DNA from: Xylocopa sonorina
Taxonomy: Eukaryota > Arthropoda > Insecta > Hymenoptera > Apidae
Assembly (NCBI RefSeq): GCF_050948175.1
Contig: NW_027490116.1
Span: 310,001 to 374,000 of the forward strand
Direction: 5' to 3'
Length of the DNA: 64,000 nucleotides
Shown: piece by piece, positions 38,501 to 52,300 of the stretch
Position numbering within the stretch: the first letter of the stretch is position 1
How the letters are laid out: every line of letters starts with the position of its first letter
The notes under the pieces: model-generated
Told to the model about the DNA's origin: nothing
Databases searched by the model: none
Seen by the model: the letters and a program-made list of their open reading frames with translations, nothing else
Program-made: the position numbers and the translations under genes

Positions 38501-41500
38501 TTTGAATCGTAGACGAGGAATACAAAACACTTCGCAAATCATATTATATCTTACCATGAAACATAGAAATGAGATGCGATATCGGGTTTTAAGAAGCACT
38601 AGAAAGCTACTGCTACGATACGTAGACATCTGCAAACGCTATTTCCTAGCGAGGAAGTATCGCATTCACATTCATTTGAAGAGTAGACTAGGAATACATA
38701 ACACTTCGCAAATCATGTTATATCTTACCATGAAACATAGAAATGAGATGCGATATCGCGTTTTAAGAATCATATGAACTCTATTGCTACGATACGTAGA
38801 CATCTGCAATCGCTATTTCCTTGCAAGGAAGTGTCGCATTTACTTTCATTTGAATCGTAGACGAGGAATGCATAACACTTCGCAATGAATATTACATCTT
38901 ACCATGAAGCATAGAAATGAGGTGCGATATCGCGCTTTAAGAAGCCTTAGAATTCTATTGCTGCGATACGTAGACATCTGCAAACGCTATTTCCTTGCAA
39001 GGAAGTGTCGCATTTACATTCATTTGAATCGTAGACGAGGAATACATAACACTTCGCACTGAATATTATATCTTACCATGAAACATAGAAATGAGATGCG
39101 ATATCGCGTTTTAAGAATCATAAGAACTGTATTGCTACGATACGTAGACATCTGCAAACGCTATTTCCTTGCAAGGAAGTGTCGCATTTACATTCATTTG
39201 GTGTGTAGACGAGGAATACATAACACTTCGCAAATCATTTTATATCTTACCATGAAACATAGAAATGGGATGCGATCTCGCGTTTTAAGAAGCATTAGAA
39301 ATCTATTGCTACGATACGTAGGCATCTGCAAACGCTATTTCCTAGCGAGAAAGTGTCGCATTCACATTCATTTGAAGTGTAGACGAGGAAAACATAACAC
39401 TTCGCAAATCATATTATATCTTACCATGAAACATACAAAATGAGATGCGATATCGCGTTTTAAGAAGCATTAGAAATCTATTGATACGATACCTAGACAT
39501 CTGCAGACGCTATTTCCTAGCGAGGAAGTATCGCATTCACATTCATTTGAAGTGTAGACGAGGAATACATGACACTTCGCAAATCATGTTATACCTTACC
39601 ATGAAACATAGAAATGAGATGCGATATCGCGTTTTAAGAATCATAAGAGCCCTATTGCTACGATACGTAGACATCTGCAAACGCTATTTCCTTGCAAGGA
39701 AGTGTCGCATTTACATTCAATTGAAGTGTGGACGAGGAATACATAACACTTGGCAAATCATATTATATCTTACCATGAAACATAGAAATGAGATGCGATA
39801 TCGCGTTCTAAGAAGTATTAGAACACTACTGCTACGATAGGTAGACATTTGCAAACGCTATTTCCTTGTAAGGAAGTTTCGCATTTACATTCATTTGAAG
39901 TGTAGACGAGGAGTACATAACACTCCGCAAATCGTATTATATCTTACCATGAAACATAGAAATGAGATGCGATATCGCGTTTTAAGAATCATAAGAACTC
40001 TATTGCAACGATACGTAGACATATGCAAACGCTATTTCCTTGCAAAGAAGTGTCGCATTTACATTCATTTGAAGTGTAGACGAGGAATACATGACACTTC
40101 GCAAATCATATTATATCTTACCATGAAACATAGAAATGAGATGCGATATCGCGTTTTAAGAAGCATTGGAACACTATTGCTACGATAGGTAGATATTTGC
40201 AAACGCTATTTCCTTACAAGCAAGTGTCGCATTTACATTCATTTGAAGTGTAGACGAGGAATACATAACACTTCGCAAGTCATATTATATCTTCCCATGA
40301 AACATAGATATGAGATGCAATATCTCGTTTTAAGAAGCATTAGAACTCTATTGCTACGATACGTAGACATCTGCAAACGCTATTTCCTTGCAAGGAAGTG
40401 TCACATTTACATTCATTTGATGTGTAGACGAGGAATACATAACACTTCGCAAATCATATTATATCTTACCATGAAACATAGAAATGAGATGCGATATCGC
40501 GTTTTAAGAATCATAAGAACTCTATTGCTACGATATGTAGACATCTGCAAACGCTATTTCCTTGCAAAGAAGTGTCGCATTTACATTCATTTGAATCGTA
40601 GACGAGGAATGCATAACACTTCGCAATGAATATTATATCTTATCATGAAACATAGATATGAGATGCAATATCTCGTTTTAAGAAGCATTAGAACTCTATT
40701 GCTACGATACCTAGACATCTGCAGACGTTATTTCCTAGCAAGGAAGTGTCGCATTTACATTCATTTGAAGTGTAGACGAGGAATACATAACACTTCGCAA
40801 ATCATTTTATATCTTACCATGAAACATAGAAATGGGATGCGATCTCGCGTTTTAAGAAGCATTAGAAATCTATTGCTACGATACGTAGGCATCTGCAAAC
40901 GCTATTTCCTTGCAAGGAAGTGTCGCATTTACATTCATTTGAATCGTAGACGAGGAATGCATAACACTTCGCAATGAATATTATATCTTATCATGAAACA
41001 TAGATATGAGATGCAATATCTCGTTTTAAGAAGCATTTGAACTCTATTGCTTCGATACGTAGACATCTGCAAACGCTATTTCCTTGCAAGGAAGTGTCGC
41101 ATTTACATTCATTTGATGTGTAGACGAGGAATACATAACACTTCGCAATTCATATTATATCTTACCATGAAACATAGAAATGAGATGCGATATCGCGTTT
41201 TAAGAAGCATTAGAACTCTATTGCTACGATACGTAGATATCTGCAAACGCTATTTCCTTGCAAGGAAGTGCCGCATTTACATTCATTTGAAGTGTAGACG
41301 AGGAATACATGACACTTCGCAAATCATATTATATCTTACCATGAAACATAGAAATGAGATGCGATATCGCGTTTTAAGAAGCATTAGAACACTATTGCTA
41401 CGATAGGTGGATATTTGCAAACGCTATTTCCTTGCAAGGAAGTGTCGCATTTACATTCATTTGAAGTGTAGACGAGGAATACATAACACTTCGCAAGTCA

Positions 41501-42033
41501 TATTATATCTTACCATGAAACAAAGAAATGAGATGCGATATCGCGTTTTAAGAAGCATTAGAACTCTATTGCTACGATACCTTGACATCTGCAGAAGCTA
41601 TTTCCTAGCAAGGAAGTGTCGCATTTACATTCATTTGAAGTGTAGACGAGGAATACATATCACTTCGCAAGTCATATTATATCTTACCATGAAACATAGA
41701 AATGAGATGCGATATCGCGTTTTAAGAATCATAAGAACTCTATTGCTACGATACGTAGACATCTGCAAACGCTATTTCCTTGCAAGGAAGTGTCGCATTT
41801 ACATTCAGTTGATGTGTAGACGAGGAATACATAACACCTCGCAAATCATATTATATCTTACCTTGAAACATAGAAATGAGATGCGATATCGCGTTTTAAA
41901 TAACATTAGAACTCTATTGCTACGATACGTAGACATCTGCAAACGCTATTTCCTTGCAAGGAAGTGTCACATTTACATTCATTTGACGTGTAGACGAGGA
42001 ATACATAACACTTCGCAAATCATATTATATCTT
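28609..42033. repeat. Long mosaic block, copy 2 of the segmental duplication
   Basis: This is near-identical to 7,041-18,377. Monomer order, the AGAAAAGAG/CTAGAAAGC run, the tetramer, the +1 insertion at about 39,437 and the GTGGATATTTG monomer (41,407 versus 17,751) are all conserved. It is 2,088 bp longer because one 12-monomer unit has been gained between 34.1 and 37.4 kb. One monomer is missing at 34,107-34,128. Private changes include ACGATTCGTAG near 31,485, CGCCAATTCC near 37,949 and CTTCCCATG near 40,293. Confidence 0.87.
33390..37560. repeat. Expanded 11/12-monomer HOR within copy 2
   Basis: The CATAGCAC/CATTGGTAC run starts at 33,390, 35,304 and 37,392, spaced 1,914 and 2,088 bp. 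The counterpart region in copy 1 has it only at 11,822 and 13,736. The 37,392 copy carries CATTGGTACCC, shared with 13,736, while 33,390 and 35,304 carry CATTGGTACTC like 11,822. The extra unit therefore arose by duplication of the 11,822-type unit after the large duplication, or it was lost from copy 1. Confidence 0.82.
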
Positions 42034-45000
42034 ACCATGAAACATAGAAATGAGATGCGATATCGCGTTTTAAGAATCATTAGAACTCTATTGCTACGAT
42101 ATGTAGACATCTGCAAACGCTATTTCCTTGCAAAGAAGTGTCGCATTTACATTCATTTGAATCGTAGACGAGGAATGCATAACACTTCGCAATGAATATT
42201 ATATCTTATCATGAAACATAGATATGAGATGCAATATCTCGTTTTAAGAAGCATTAGAACTCTACTGCTACGATACCTAGACATCTGCAGACGTTATTTC
42301 CTAGCATGGAAGTGTCGCATTTACATTCATTTGAAGTGTAGACGAGGAATACATAACACTTCGCAAATCATATTATATCTTACCATGAAACATAGAAATG
42401 GAATGCGATCTCTCGTTTTAAGAAGCATTAGAAATCTATTACTACGATACCTAGACATCTGCAAACGCTATTTCCTAGCGAGAAAGTGTCGCATTGACAT
42501 TCATTTGAAGTGTAGACGAGGAATACATAACACTTCGCAAATCATATTATATCTTACCATGAAACATAGAAATGAGATGCGAAATCGCGTTTTAAGAAGC
42601 ATTAGAACTCTATTGCAACGATACGTAGACATATGCAAACGCTATTTCCTTGCAAAGAAGTGTCGCATTTACATTCATTTGAAGTGTAGACGAGGAATAC
42701 ATGACACTTCGCAAATCATATTATATCTTACCATGAAACATAGAAATGAGATGCGATATCGCGTTTTAAGAAGCATTGGAACACTATTGCTACGATAGGT
42801 AGATATTTGCAAACGCTATTTCCTTACAAGCAAGTGTCGCATTTACATTCATTTGAAGTGTAGACGAGGAATACATAACACTTCGCAAGTCATATTATAT
42901 CTTACCATGAAACATAGATATGAGATGCAATATCTCGTTTTAAGAAGCATTAGAACTCTATTGCTACGATACGTAGACATCTGCAAACGCTATTTCCTTG
43001 CAAGGAAGTGTCACATTTACATTCATTTGATGTGTAGACGAGGAATACATAACACTTCGCAAATCATATTATATCTTACCATGAAACATAGAAATGAGAT
43101 GCGATATCGCGTTTTAAGAATCATAAGAACTCTATTGCTACGATATGTAGACATCTGCAAACGCTATTTCCTTGCAAAGAAGTGTCGCATTTACATTCAT
43201 TTGAATCGTAGACGAGGAATGCATAACACTTCGCAATGAATATTATATCTTATCATGAAACATAGATATGAGATGCAATATCTCGTTTTAAGAAGCATTA
43301 GAACTCTATTGCTACGATACCTAGACATCTGCAGACGTTATTTCCTAGCAAGGAAGTGTCGCATTTACATTCATTTGAAGTGTAGACGAGGAATACATAA
43401 CACTTCGCAAATCATTTTATATCTTACCATGAAACATAGAAATGGGATGCGATCTCGCGTTTTAAGAAGCATTAGAAATCTATTGCTACGATACGTAGGC
43501 ATCTGCAAACGCTATTTCCTTGCAAGGAAGTGTCGCATTTACATTCATTTGAATCGTAGACGAGGAATGCATAACACTTCGCAATGAATATTATATCTTA
43601 TCATGAAACATAGATATGAGATGCAATATCTCGTTTTAAGAAGCATTTGAACTCTATTGCTTCGATACGTAGACATCTGCAAACGCTATTTCCTTGCAAG
43701 GAAGTGTCGCATTTACATTCATTTGATGTGTAGACGAGGAATACATAACACTTCGCAATTCATATTATATCTTACCATGAAACATAGAAATGAGATGCGA
43801 TATCGCGTTTTAAGAAGCATTAGAACTCTATTGCTACGATACGTAGATATCTGCAAACGCTATTTCCTTGCAAGGAAGTGCCGCATTTACATTCATTTGA
43901 AGTGTAGACGAGGAATACATGACACTTCGCAAATCATATTATATCTTACCATGAAACATAGAAATGAGATGCGATATCGCGTTCTAAGAAGTATTAGAAC
44001 ACTACTGCTACGATAGGTAGACATTTGCAAACGCTATTTCCTTGTAAGGAAGTTTCGCATTTACATTCATTTGAAGTGTAGACGAGGAGTACATAACACT
44101 CCGCAAATCGTATTATATCTTACCATGAAACATAGAAATGAGATGCGATATCGCGTTTTAAGAATCATAAGAACTCTATTGCAACGATACGTAGACATAT
44201 GCAAACGCTATTTCCTTGCAAAGAAGTGTCGCATTTACATTCATTTGAAGTGTAGACGAGGAATACATGACACTTCGCAAATCATATTATATCTTACCAT
44301 GAAACATAGAAATGAGATGCGATATCGCGTTTTAAGAAGCATTGGAACACTATTGCTACGATAGGTAGATATTTGCAAACGCTATTTCCTTACAAGCAAG
44401 TGTCGCATTTACATTCATTTGAAGTGTAGACGAGGAATACATAACACTTCGCAAGTCATATTATATCTTACCATGAAACATAGATATGAGATGCAATATC
44501 TCGTTTTAAGAAGCATTAGAACTCTATTGCTACGATACGTAGACATCTGCAAACGCTATTTCCTTGCAAGGAAGTGTCACATTTACATTCATTTGATGTG
44601 TAGACGAGGAATACATAACACTTCGCAAATCATATTATATCTTACCATGAAACATAGAAATGAGATGCGATATCGCGTTTTAAGAATCATAAGAACTCTA
44701 TTGCTACGATATGTAGACATCTGCAAACGCTATTTCCTTGCAAAGAAGTGTCGCATTTACATTCATTTGAATCGTAGACGAGGAATGCATAACACTTCGC
44801 AATGAATATTATATCTTATCATGAAACATAGATATGAGATGCAATATCTCGTTTTAAGAAGCATTAGAAGTCTATTGCTACGATACCTAGACATCTGCAG
44901 ACGTTATTTCCTAGCAAGGAAGTGTCGCATTTACATTCATTTGAAGTGTAGACGAGGAATACATAACACTTCGCAAATCATTTTATATCTTACCATGAAA

Positions 45001-48000
45001 CATAGAAATGGGATGCGATCTCGCGTTTTAAGAAGCATTAGAAATCTATTGCTACGATACGTAGGCATCTGCAAACGCTATTTCCTTGCAAGGAAGTGTC
45101 GCATTTACATTCATTTGAATCGTAGACGAGGAATGCATAACACTTCGCAATGAATATTATATCTTATCATGAAACATAGATATGAGATGCAATATCTCGT
45201 TTTAAGAAGCATTTGAACTCTATTGCTTCGATACGTAGACATCTGCAAACGCTATTTCCTTGCAAGGAAGTGTCGCATTTACATTCATTTGATGTGTAGA
45301 CGAGGAATACATAACACTTCGCAATTCATATTATATCTTACCATGAAACATAGAAATGAGATGCGATATCGCGTTTTAAGAAGCATTAGAACTCTATTGC
45401 TACGATACGTAGATATCTGCAAACGCTATTTCCTTGCAAGGAAGTGCCGCATTTACATTCATTTGAAGTGTAGACGAGGAATACATGACACTTCGCAAAT
45501 CATATTATATCTTACCATGAAACATAGAAATGAGATGCGATATCGCGTTTTAAGAAGCATTAGAACACTATTGCTACGATAGGTGGATATTTGCAAACGC
45601 TATTTCCTTGCAAGGAAGTGTCGCATTTACATTCATTTGAAGTGTAGACGAGGAATACATAACACTTCGCAAGTCATATTATATCTTACCATGAAACAAA
45701 GAAATGAGATGCGATATCGCGTTTTAAGAAGCATTAGAACTCTATTGCTACGATACCTTGACATCTGCAGAAGCTATTTCCTAGCAAGGAAGTGTCGCAT
45801 TTACATTCATTTGAAGTGTAGACGAGGAATACATATCACTTCGCAAGTCATATTATATCTTACCATGAAACATAGAAATGAGATGCGATATCGCGTTTTA
45901 AGAATCATAAGAACTCTATTGCTACGATACGTAGACATCTGCAAACGCTATTTCCTTGCAAGGAAGTGTCGCATTTACATTCAGTTGATGTGTAGACGAG
46001 GAATACATAACACCTCGCAAATCATATTATATCTTACCTTGAAACATAGAAATGAGATGCGATATCGCGTTTTAAATAACATTAGAACTCTATTGCTACG
46101 ATACGTAGACATCTGCAAACGCTATTTCCTTGCAAGGAAGTGTCACATTTACATTCATTTGACGTGTAGACGAGGAATACATAACACTTCGCAAATCATA
46201 TTATATCTTACCATGAAACATAGAAATGAGATGCGATATCGCGTTTTAAGAATCATTAGAACTCTATTGCTACGATATGTAGACATCTGCAAACGCTATT
46301 TCCTTGCAAAGAAGTGTCGCATTTACATTCATTTGAATCGTAGACGAGGAATGCATAACACTTCGCAATGAATATTATATCTTATCATGAAACATAGATA
46401 TGAGATGCAATATCTCGTTTTAAGAAGCATTAGAACTCTACTGCTACGATACCTAGACATCTGCAGACGTTATTTCCTAGCATGGAAGTGTCGCATTTAC
46501 ATTCATTTGAAGTGTAGACGAGGAATACATAACACTTCGCAAATCATATTATATCTTACCATGAAACATAGAAATGGAATGCGATCTCTCGTTTTAAGAA
46601 GCATTAGAAATCTATTACTACGATACCTAGACATCTGCAAACGCTATTTCCTAGCGAGAAAGTGTCGCATTGACATTCATTTGAAGTGTAGACGAGGAAT
46701 ACATAACACTTCGCAAATCATATTATATCTTACCATGAAACATAGAAATGAGATGCGAAATCGCGTTTTAAGAAGCATTAGAACTCTATTGCAACGATAC
46801 GTAGACATATGCAAACGCTATTTCCTTGCAAAGAAGTGTCGCATTTACATTCATTTGAAGTGTAGACGAGGAATACATGACACTTCGCAAATCATATTAT
46901 ATCTTACCATGAAACATAGAAATGAGATGCGATATCGCGTTTTAAGAAGCATTGGAACACTATTGCTACGATAGGTAGATATTTGCAAACGCTATTTCCT
47001 TACAAGCAAGTGTCGCATTTACATTCATTTGAAGTGTAGACGAGGAATACATAACACTTCGCAAGTCATATTATATCTTACCATGAAACATAGATATGAG
47101 ATGCAATATCTCGTTTTAAGAAGCATTAGAACTCTATTGCTACGATACGTAGACATCTGCAAACGCTATTTCCTTGCAAGGAAGTGTCACATTTACATTC
47201 ATTTGATGTGTAGACGAGGAATACATAACACTTCGCAAATCATATTATATCTTACCATGAAACATAGAAATGAGATGCGATATCGCGTTTTAAGAATCAT
47301 AAGAACTCTATTGCTACGATATGTAGACATCTGCAAACGCTATTTCCTTGCAAAGAAGTGTCGCATTTACATTCATTTGAATCGTAGACGAGGAATGCAT
47401 AACACTTCGCAATGAATATTATATCTTATCATGAAACATAGATATGAGATGCAATATCTCGTTTTAAGAAGCATTAGAACTCTATTGCTACGATACCTAG
47501 ACATCTGCAGACGTTATTTCCTAGCAAGGAAGTGTCGCATTTACATTCATTTGAAGTGTAGACGAGGAATACATAACACTTCGCAAATCATTTTATATCT
47601 TACCATGAAACATAGAAATGGGATGCGATCTCGCGTTTTAAGAAGCATTAGAAATCTATTGCTACGATACGTAGGCATCTGCAAACGCTATTTCCTTGCA
47701 AGGAAGTGTCGCATTTACATTCATTTGAATCGTAGACGAGGAATGCATAACACTTCGCAATGAATATTATATCTTATCATGAAACATAGATATGAGATGC
47801 AATATCTCGTTTTAAGAAGCATTTGAACTCTATTGCTTCGATACGTAGACATCTGCAAACGCTATTTCCTTGCAAGGAAGTGTCGCATTTACATTCATTT
47901 GATGTGTAGACGAGGAATACATAACACTTCGCAATTCATATTATATCTTACCATGAAACATAGAAATGAGATGCGATATCGCGTTTTAAGAAGCATTAGA

Positions 48001-48160
48001 ACTCTATTGCTACGATACGTAGATATCTGCAAACGCTATTTCCTTGCAAGGAAGTGCCGCATTTACATTCATTTGAAGTGTAGACGAGGAATACATGACA
48101 CTTCGCAAATCATATTATATCTTACCATGAAACATAGAAATGAGATGCGATATCGCGTTT
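39800..48160. repeat. 4,176-bp 24-monomer HOR, two tandem copies
   Basis: Markers repeat at exactly 4,176 bp. TTCTAAGAAGTATTAGAAC occurs at 39,805 and 43,981, GAGGAGTACATAAC at about 39,909 and 44,085, and GTGGATATTTGC at about 41,407 and 45,583. ACCTTGAAAC, AGCATGGAAG and TTACTACGAT monomers also match. Each unit contains an internal duplication at 2,610 bp (15 monomers), for example 40,243-41,406 versus 42,853-44,016. Differences between copies are very few, for example CTTCCCATG near 40,293 and AGAAGTCTATTG near 44,868, so this is among the youngest expansions in the window. Confidence 0.9.
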
Positions 48161-48169
48161 TAAGAAGCA

Positions 48170-49330
48170 TTAGAACACTATTGCTACGATAGGTGGATAT
48201 TTGCAAACGCTATTTCCTTGCAAGGAAGTGTCGCATTTACATTCATTTGAAGTGTAGACGAGGAATACATAACACTTCGCAAGTCATATTATATCTTACC
48301 ATGAAACAAAGAAATGAGATGCGATATCGCGTTTTAAGAAGCATTAGAACTCTATTGCTACGATACCTTGACATCTGCAGAAGCTATTTCCTAGCAAGGA
48401 AGTGTCGCATTTACATTCATTTGAAGTGTAGACGAGGAATACATATCACTTCGCAAGTCATATTATATCTTACCATGAAACATAGAAATGAGATGCGATA
48501 TCGCGTTTTAAGAATCATAAGAACTCTATTGCTACGATACGTAGACATCTGCAAACGCTATTTCCTTGCAAGGAAGTGTCACATTTACATTCATTTGACG
48601 TGTAGACGAGGAATACATAACACTTCGCAAATCATATTATATCTTACCATGAAACATAGGAATGAGATGCGATATCGCGTTTTAAGAATCATTAGAACTC
48701 TATTGCTACGATATGTAGACATCTGCAAACGCTATTTCCTTGCAAAGAAGTGTCGCATTTACATTCATTTGAATCGTAGACGAGGAATGCATAACACTTC
48801 GCAATGAATATTATATCTTATCATGAAACATAGATATGAGATGCAATATCTCGTTTTAAGAAGCATTAGAACTCTACTGCTACGATACCTAGACATCTGC
48901 AGACGTTATTTCCTAGCATGGAAGTGTCGCATTTATATTCATTTGAAGTGTAGACGAGGAATACATAACACTTCGCAAATCATATTATATCTTACCATGA
49001 AACATAGAAATGGAATGCGATCTCTCGTTTTAAGAAGCATTAGAAATCTATTACTACGATACCTAGACATCTGCAAACGCTATTTCCTAGCGAGAAAGTG
49101 TCGCATTGACATTCATTTGAAGTGTAGACGAGGAATACATAACACTTCGCAAATCATATTATATCTTACCATGAAACATAGAAATGAGATGCGAAATCGC
49201 GTTTTAAGAAGCATTAGAACTCTATTGCTACGGTGCGTAGACATCTGCAAACGCTATTTCCTTGCAAGGAAGTGTCGCATTTACATTCATTTGAATCGTA
49301 GACGAGGAATGCATAACACTTCGCAATGAA
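48170..49330. repeat. Partial third copy of the GTGGATATTTG block, one monomer shorter
   Basis: 48,193 onward copies 45,583 onward at offset 2,610, including GAAACAAAGAAATG and CATATCACTTCG. The offset then drops to 2,436 because the monomer with CATTCAGTTGATG and ACCTCGCAAATC is missing. The series leaves this template near 49,220, where CTACGGTGCGTAG replaces GCAACGATACGTAG, and ends in a type-B monomer with GATGGATTATCTC. Confidence 0.82.
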
Positions 49331-49398
49331 TATTATATCTTATCATGAAACATAGATATGAGATGGATTATCTCGTTTTAAGAAGCATTTGAACTCTA

Positions 49399-52300
49399 TT
49401 GCTTCGATACGTAGACATCTGCAAACGCTATTTCCTTGCAAGGAAGTGTCGCATTTACATTCATTTGATGTGTAGACGAGGAATACATAACACTTCGCAA
49501 TTCATATTATATCTTACCATGAAACATAGAAAAGAGATGCGATATCGCGTTTTAAGAATCGTAAGAACTCTATTGCTACGATACGTAGACATCTGCAAAC
49601 GCCATTTCCTTGCAAAGAAGTGTCGCATTTACATTCATTTGAATCGTAGACGAGGAATACAAAACACTTCGCAAATCATATTATATCTTACCATGAAACA
49701 TAGAAATGAGATGCGATATCGCGTTTTAAGAAGCACTAGAAAGCTACTGCTACGATACGTAGACATCTGCAAACGCCATTTCCTAGCGAGGAAGTATCGC
49801 ATTCACATTCATTTGAAGAGTAGACTAGGAATACATAACACTTCGCAAATCATGTTATATCTTACCATGAAACATAGAAATGAGATGCGATATCGCGTTT
49901 TAAGAATCATATGAACTCTATTGCTACGATACGTAGACATCTGCAATCGCTATTTCCTTGCAAGGAAGTGTCGCATTTACTTTCATTTGAATCGTAGACG
50001 AGGAATGCATAACACTTCGCAATGAATATTACATCTTACCATGAAGCATAGAAATGAGGTGCGATATCGCGCTTTAAGAAGCATTAGAATTCTATTGCTG
50101 CGATACGTAGACATCTGCAAACGCTATTTCCTTGCAAGGAAGTGTCGCATTTACATTCATTTGATGTGTAGACGAGGAATACATAACACTTCGCAATTCA
50201 TATTATATCTTACCATGAAACATAGAAAAGAGATGCGATATCGCGTTTTAAGAATCATAAGAACTCTATTGCTACGATACGTAGACATCTGCAAACGCTA
50301 TTTCCTTGCAAAGAAGTGTCGCATTTACATTCATTTGAATCGTAGACGAGGAATACAAAACACTTCGCAAATCATATTATATCTTACCATGAAACATAGA
50401 AATGAGATGCGATATCGGGTTTTAAGAAGCACTAGAAAGCTACTGCTACGATACGTAGACATCTGCAAACGCTATTTCCTAGCGAGGAAGTATCGCATTC
50501 ACATTCATTTGAAGAGTAGACTAGGAATACATAACACTTCGCAAATCATGTTATATCTTACCATGAAACATAGAAATGAGATGCGATATCGCGTTTTAAG
50601 AATCATATGAACTCTATTGCTACGATACGTAGACATCTGCAATCGCTATTTCCTTGCAAGGAAGTGTCGCATTTACTTTCATTTGAATCGTAGACGAGGA
50701 ATGCATAACACTTCGCAATGAATATTACATCTTACCATGAAGCATAGAAATGAGGTGCGATATCGCGCTTTAAGAAGCCTTAGATTTCTATTGCTGCGAT
50801 ACGTAGACATCTGCAAACGCTATTTCCTTGCAAGGAAGTGTCGCATTTACATTCATTTGAATCGTAGACGAGGAATGCATAACACTTCGCACTGAATATT
50901 ATATCTTACCATGAAACATAGAAATGAGATGCGATATCGCGTTTTAAGAATCATAAGAACTGTATTGCTACGATACGTAGACATCTGCAAACGCTATTTC
51001 CTTGCAAGGAAGTGTCGCATTTACATTCATTTGATGTGTAGACGAGGAATACATAACACTTCGCAAGTCATATTATATCTTATCATGAAACATAGATATG
51101 AGATGCAATATCTCGTTTTAAGAAGCATTAGAACTCTATTGCTACGATACCTAGACATCTGCAGACGCTATTTCCTAGCAAGGAAGTGTCGCATTTACAT
51201 TCATTTGAAGTGTAGACGAGGAAAACATAACACTTCGCAAATCATTTTATATCTTACCATGAAACATAGAAATGGGATGCGATCTCGCGTTTTAAGAAGC
51301 ATTAGAAATCTATTGCTACGATACGTAGGCATCTGCAAACGCTATTTCCTAGCGAGAAAGTGTCGCATTCACATTCATTTGAAGTGTAGACGAGGAAAAC
51401 ATAACACTTCGCAAATCATATTATATCTTACCATGAAACATACAAAATGAGATGCGATATCGCGTTTTAAGAAGCATTAGAACTCTATTGCTACGATACC
51501 TAGACATCTGCAGACGCTATTTCCTAGCAAGGAAGTGTCGCATTTACATTCATTTGAAGTGTAGACGAGGAATACATAACACTTCGCAAGTCATATTATA
51601 TCTTACCATTAAACATAGAAATGAGATGCGATATCGCGTTTTAAGAAGCATTAGAAATCTATTGATACGATACCTAGACATCTGCAGACGCTATTTCCTA
51701 GCGAGGAAGTATCGCATTCACATTCATTTGAAGTGTAGACGAGGAATACATGACACTTCGCAAATCATGTTATACCTTACCATGAAACATAGAAATGAGA
51801 TGCGATATCGCGTTTTAAGAATCATATGAGCCCTATTGCTACGATACGTAGACATCTGCAAACGCTATTTCCTTGCAAGGAAGTGTCGCATTTACATTAA
51901 ATTGAAGTGTGGACGAGGAATACATAACACTTGGCAAATCATATTATATCTTACCATGAAACATAGAAATGAGATGCGATATCGCGTTCTAAGAAGTATT
52001 AGAACACTACTGCTACGATAGGTAGACATTTGCAAACGCTATTTCCTTGCAAGGAAGTTTCGCATTTACATTCATTTGAAGTGTAGACGAGGAGTACATA
52101 ACACTCCGCAAATCGTATTATATCTTACCATGAAACATAGAAATGAGATGCGATATCGCGTTTTAAGAATCATAAGAACTCTATTGCAACGACACGTAGA
52201 CATATGCAAACGCTATTTCCTTGCAAAGAAGTGTCGCATTTACATTCATTTGATGTGTAGACGAGGAATACATAACACTTCGCAATTCATATTATATCTT

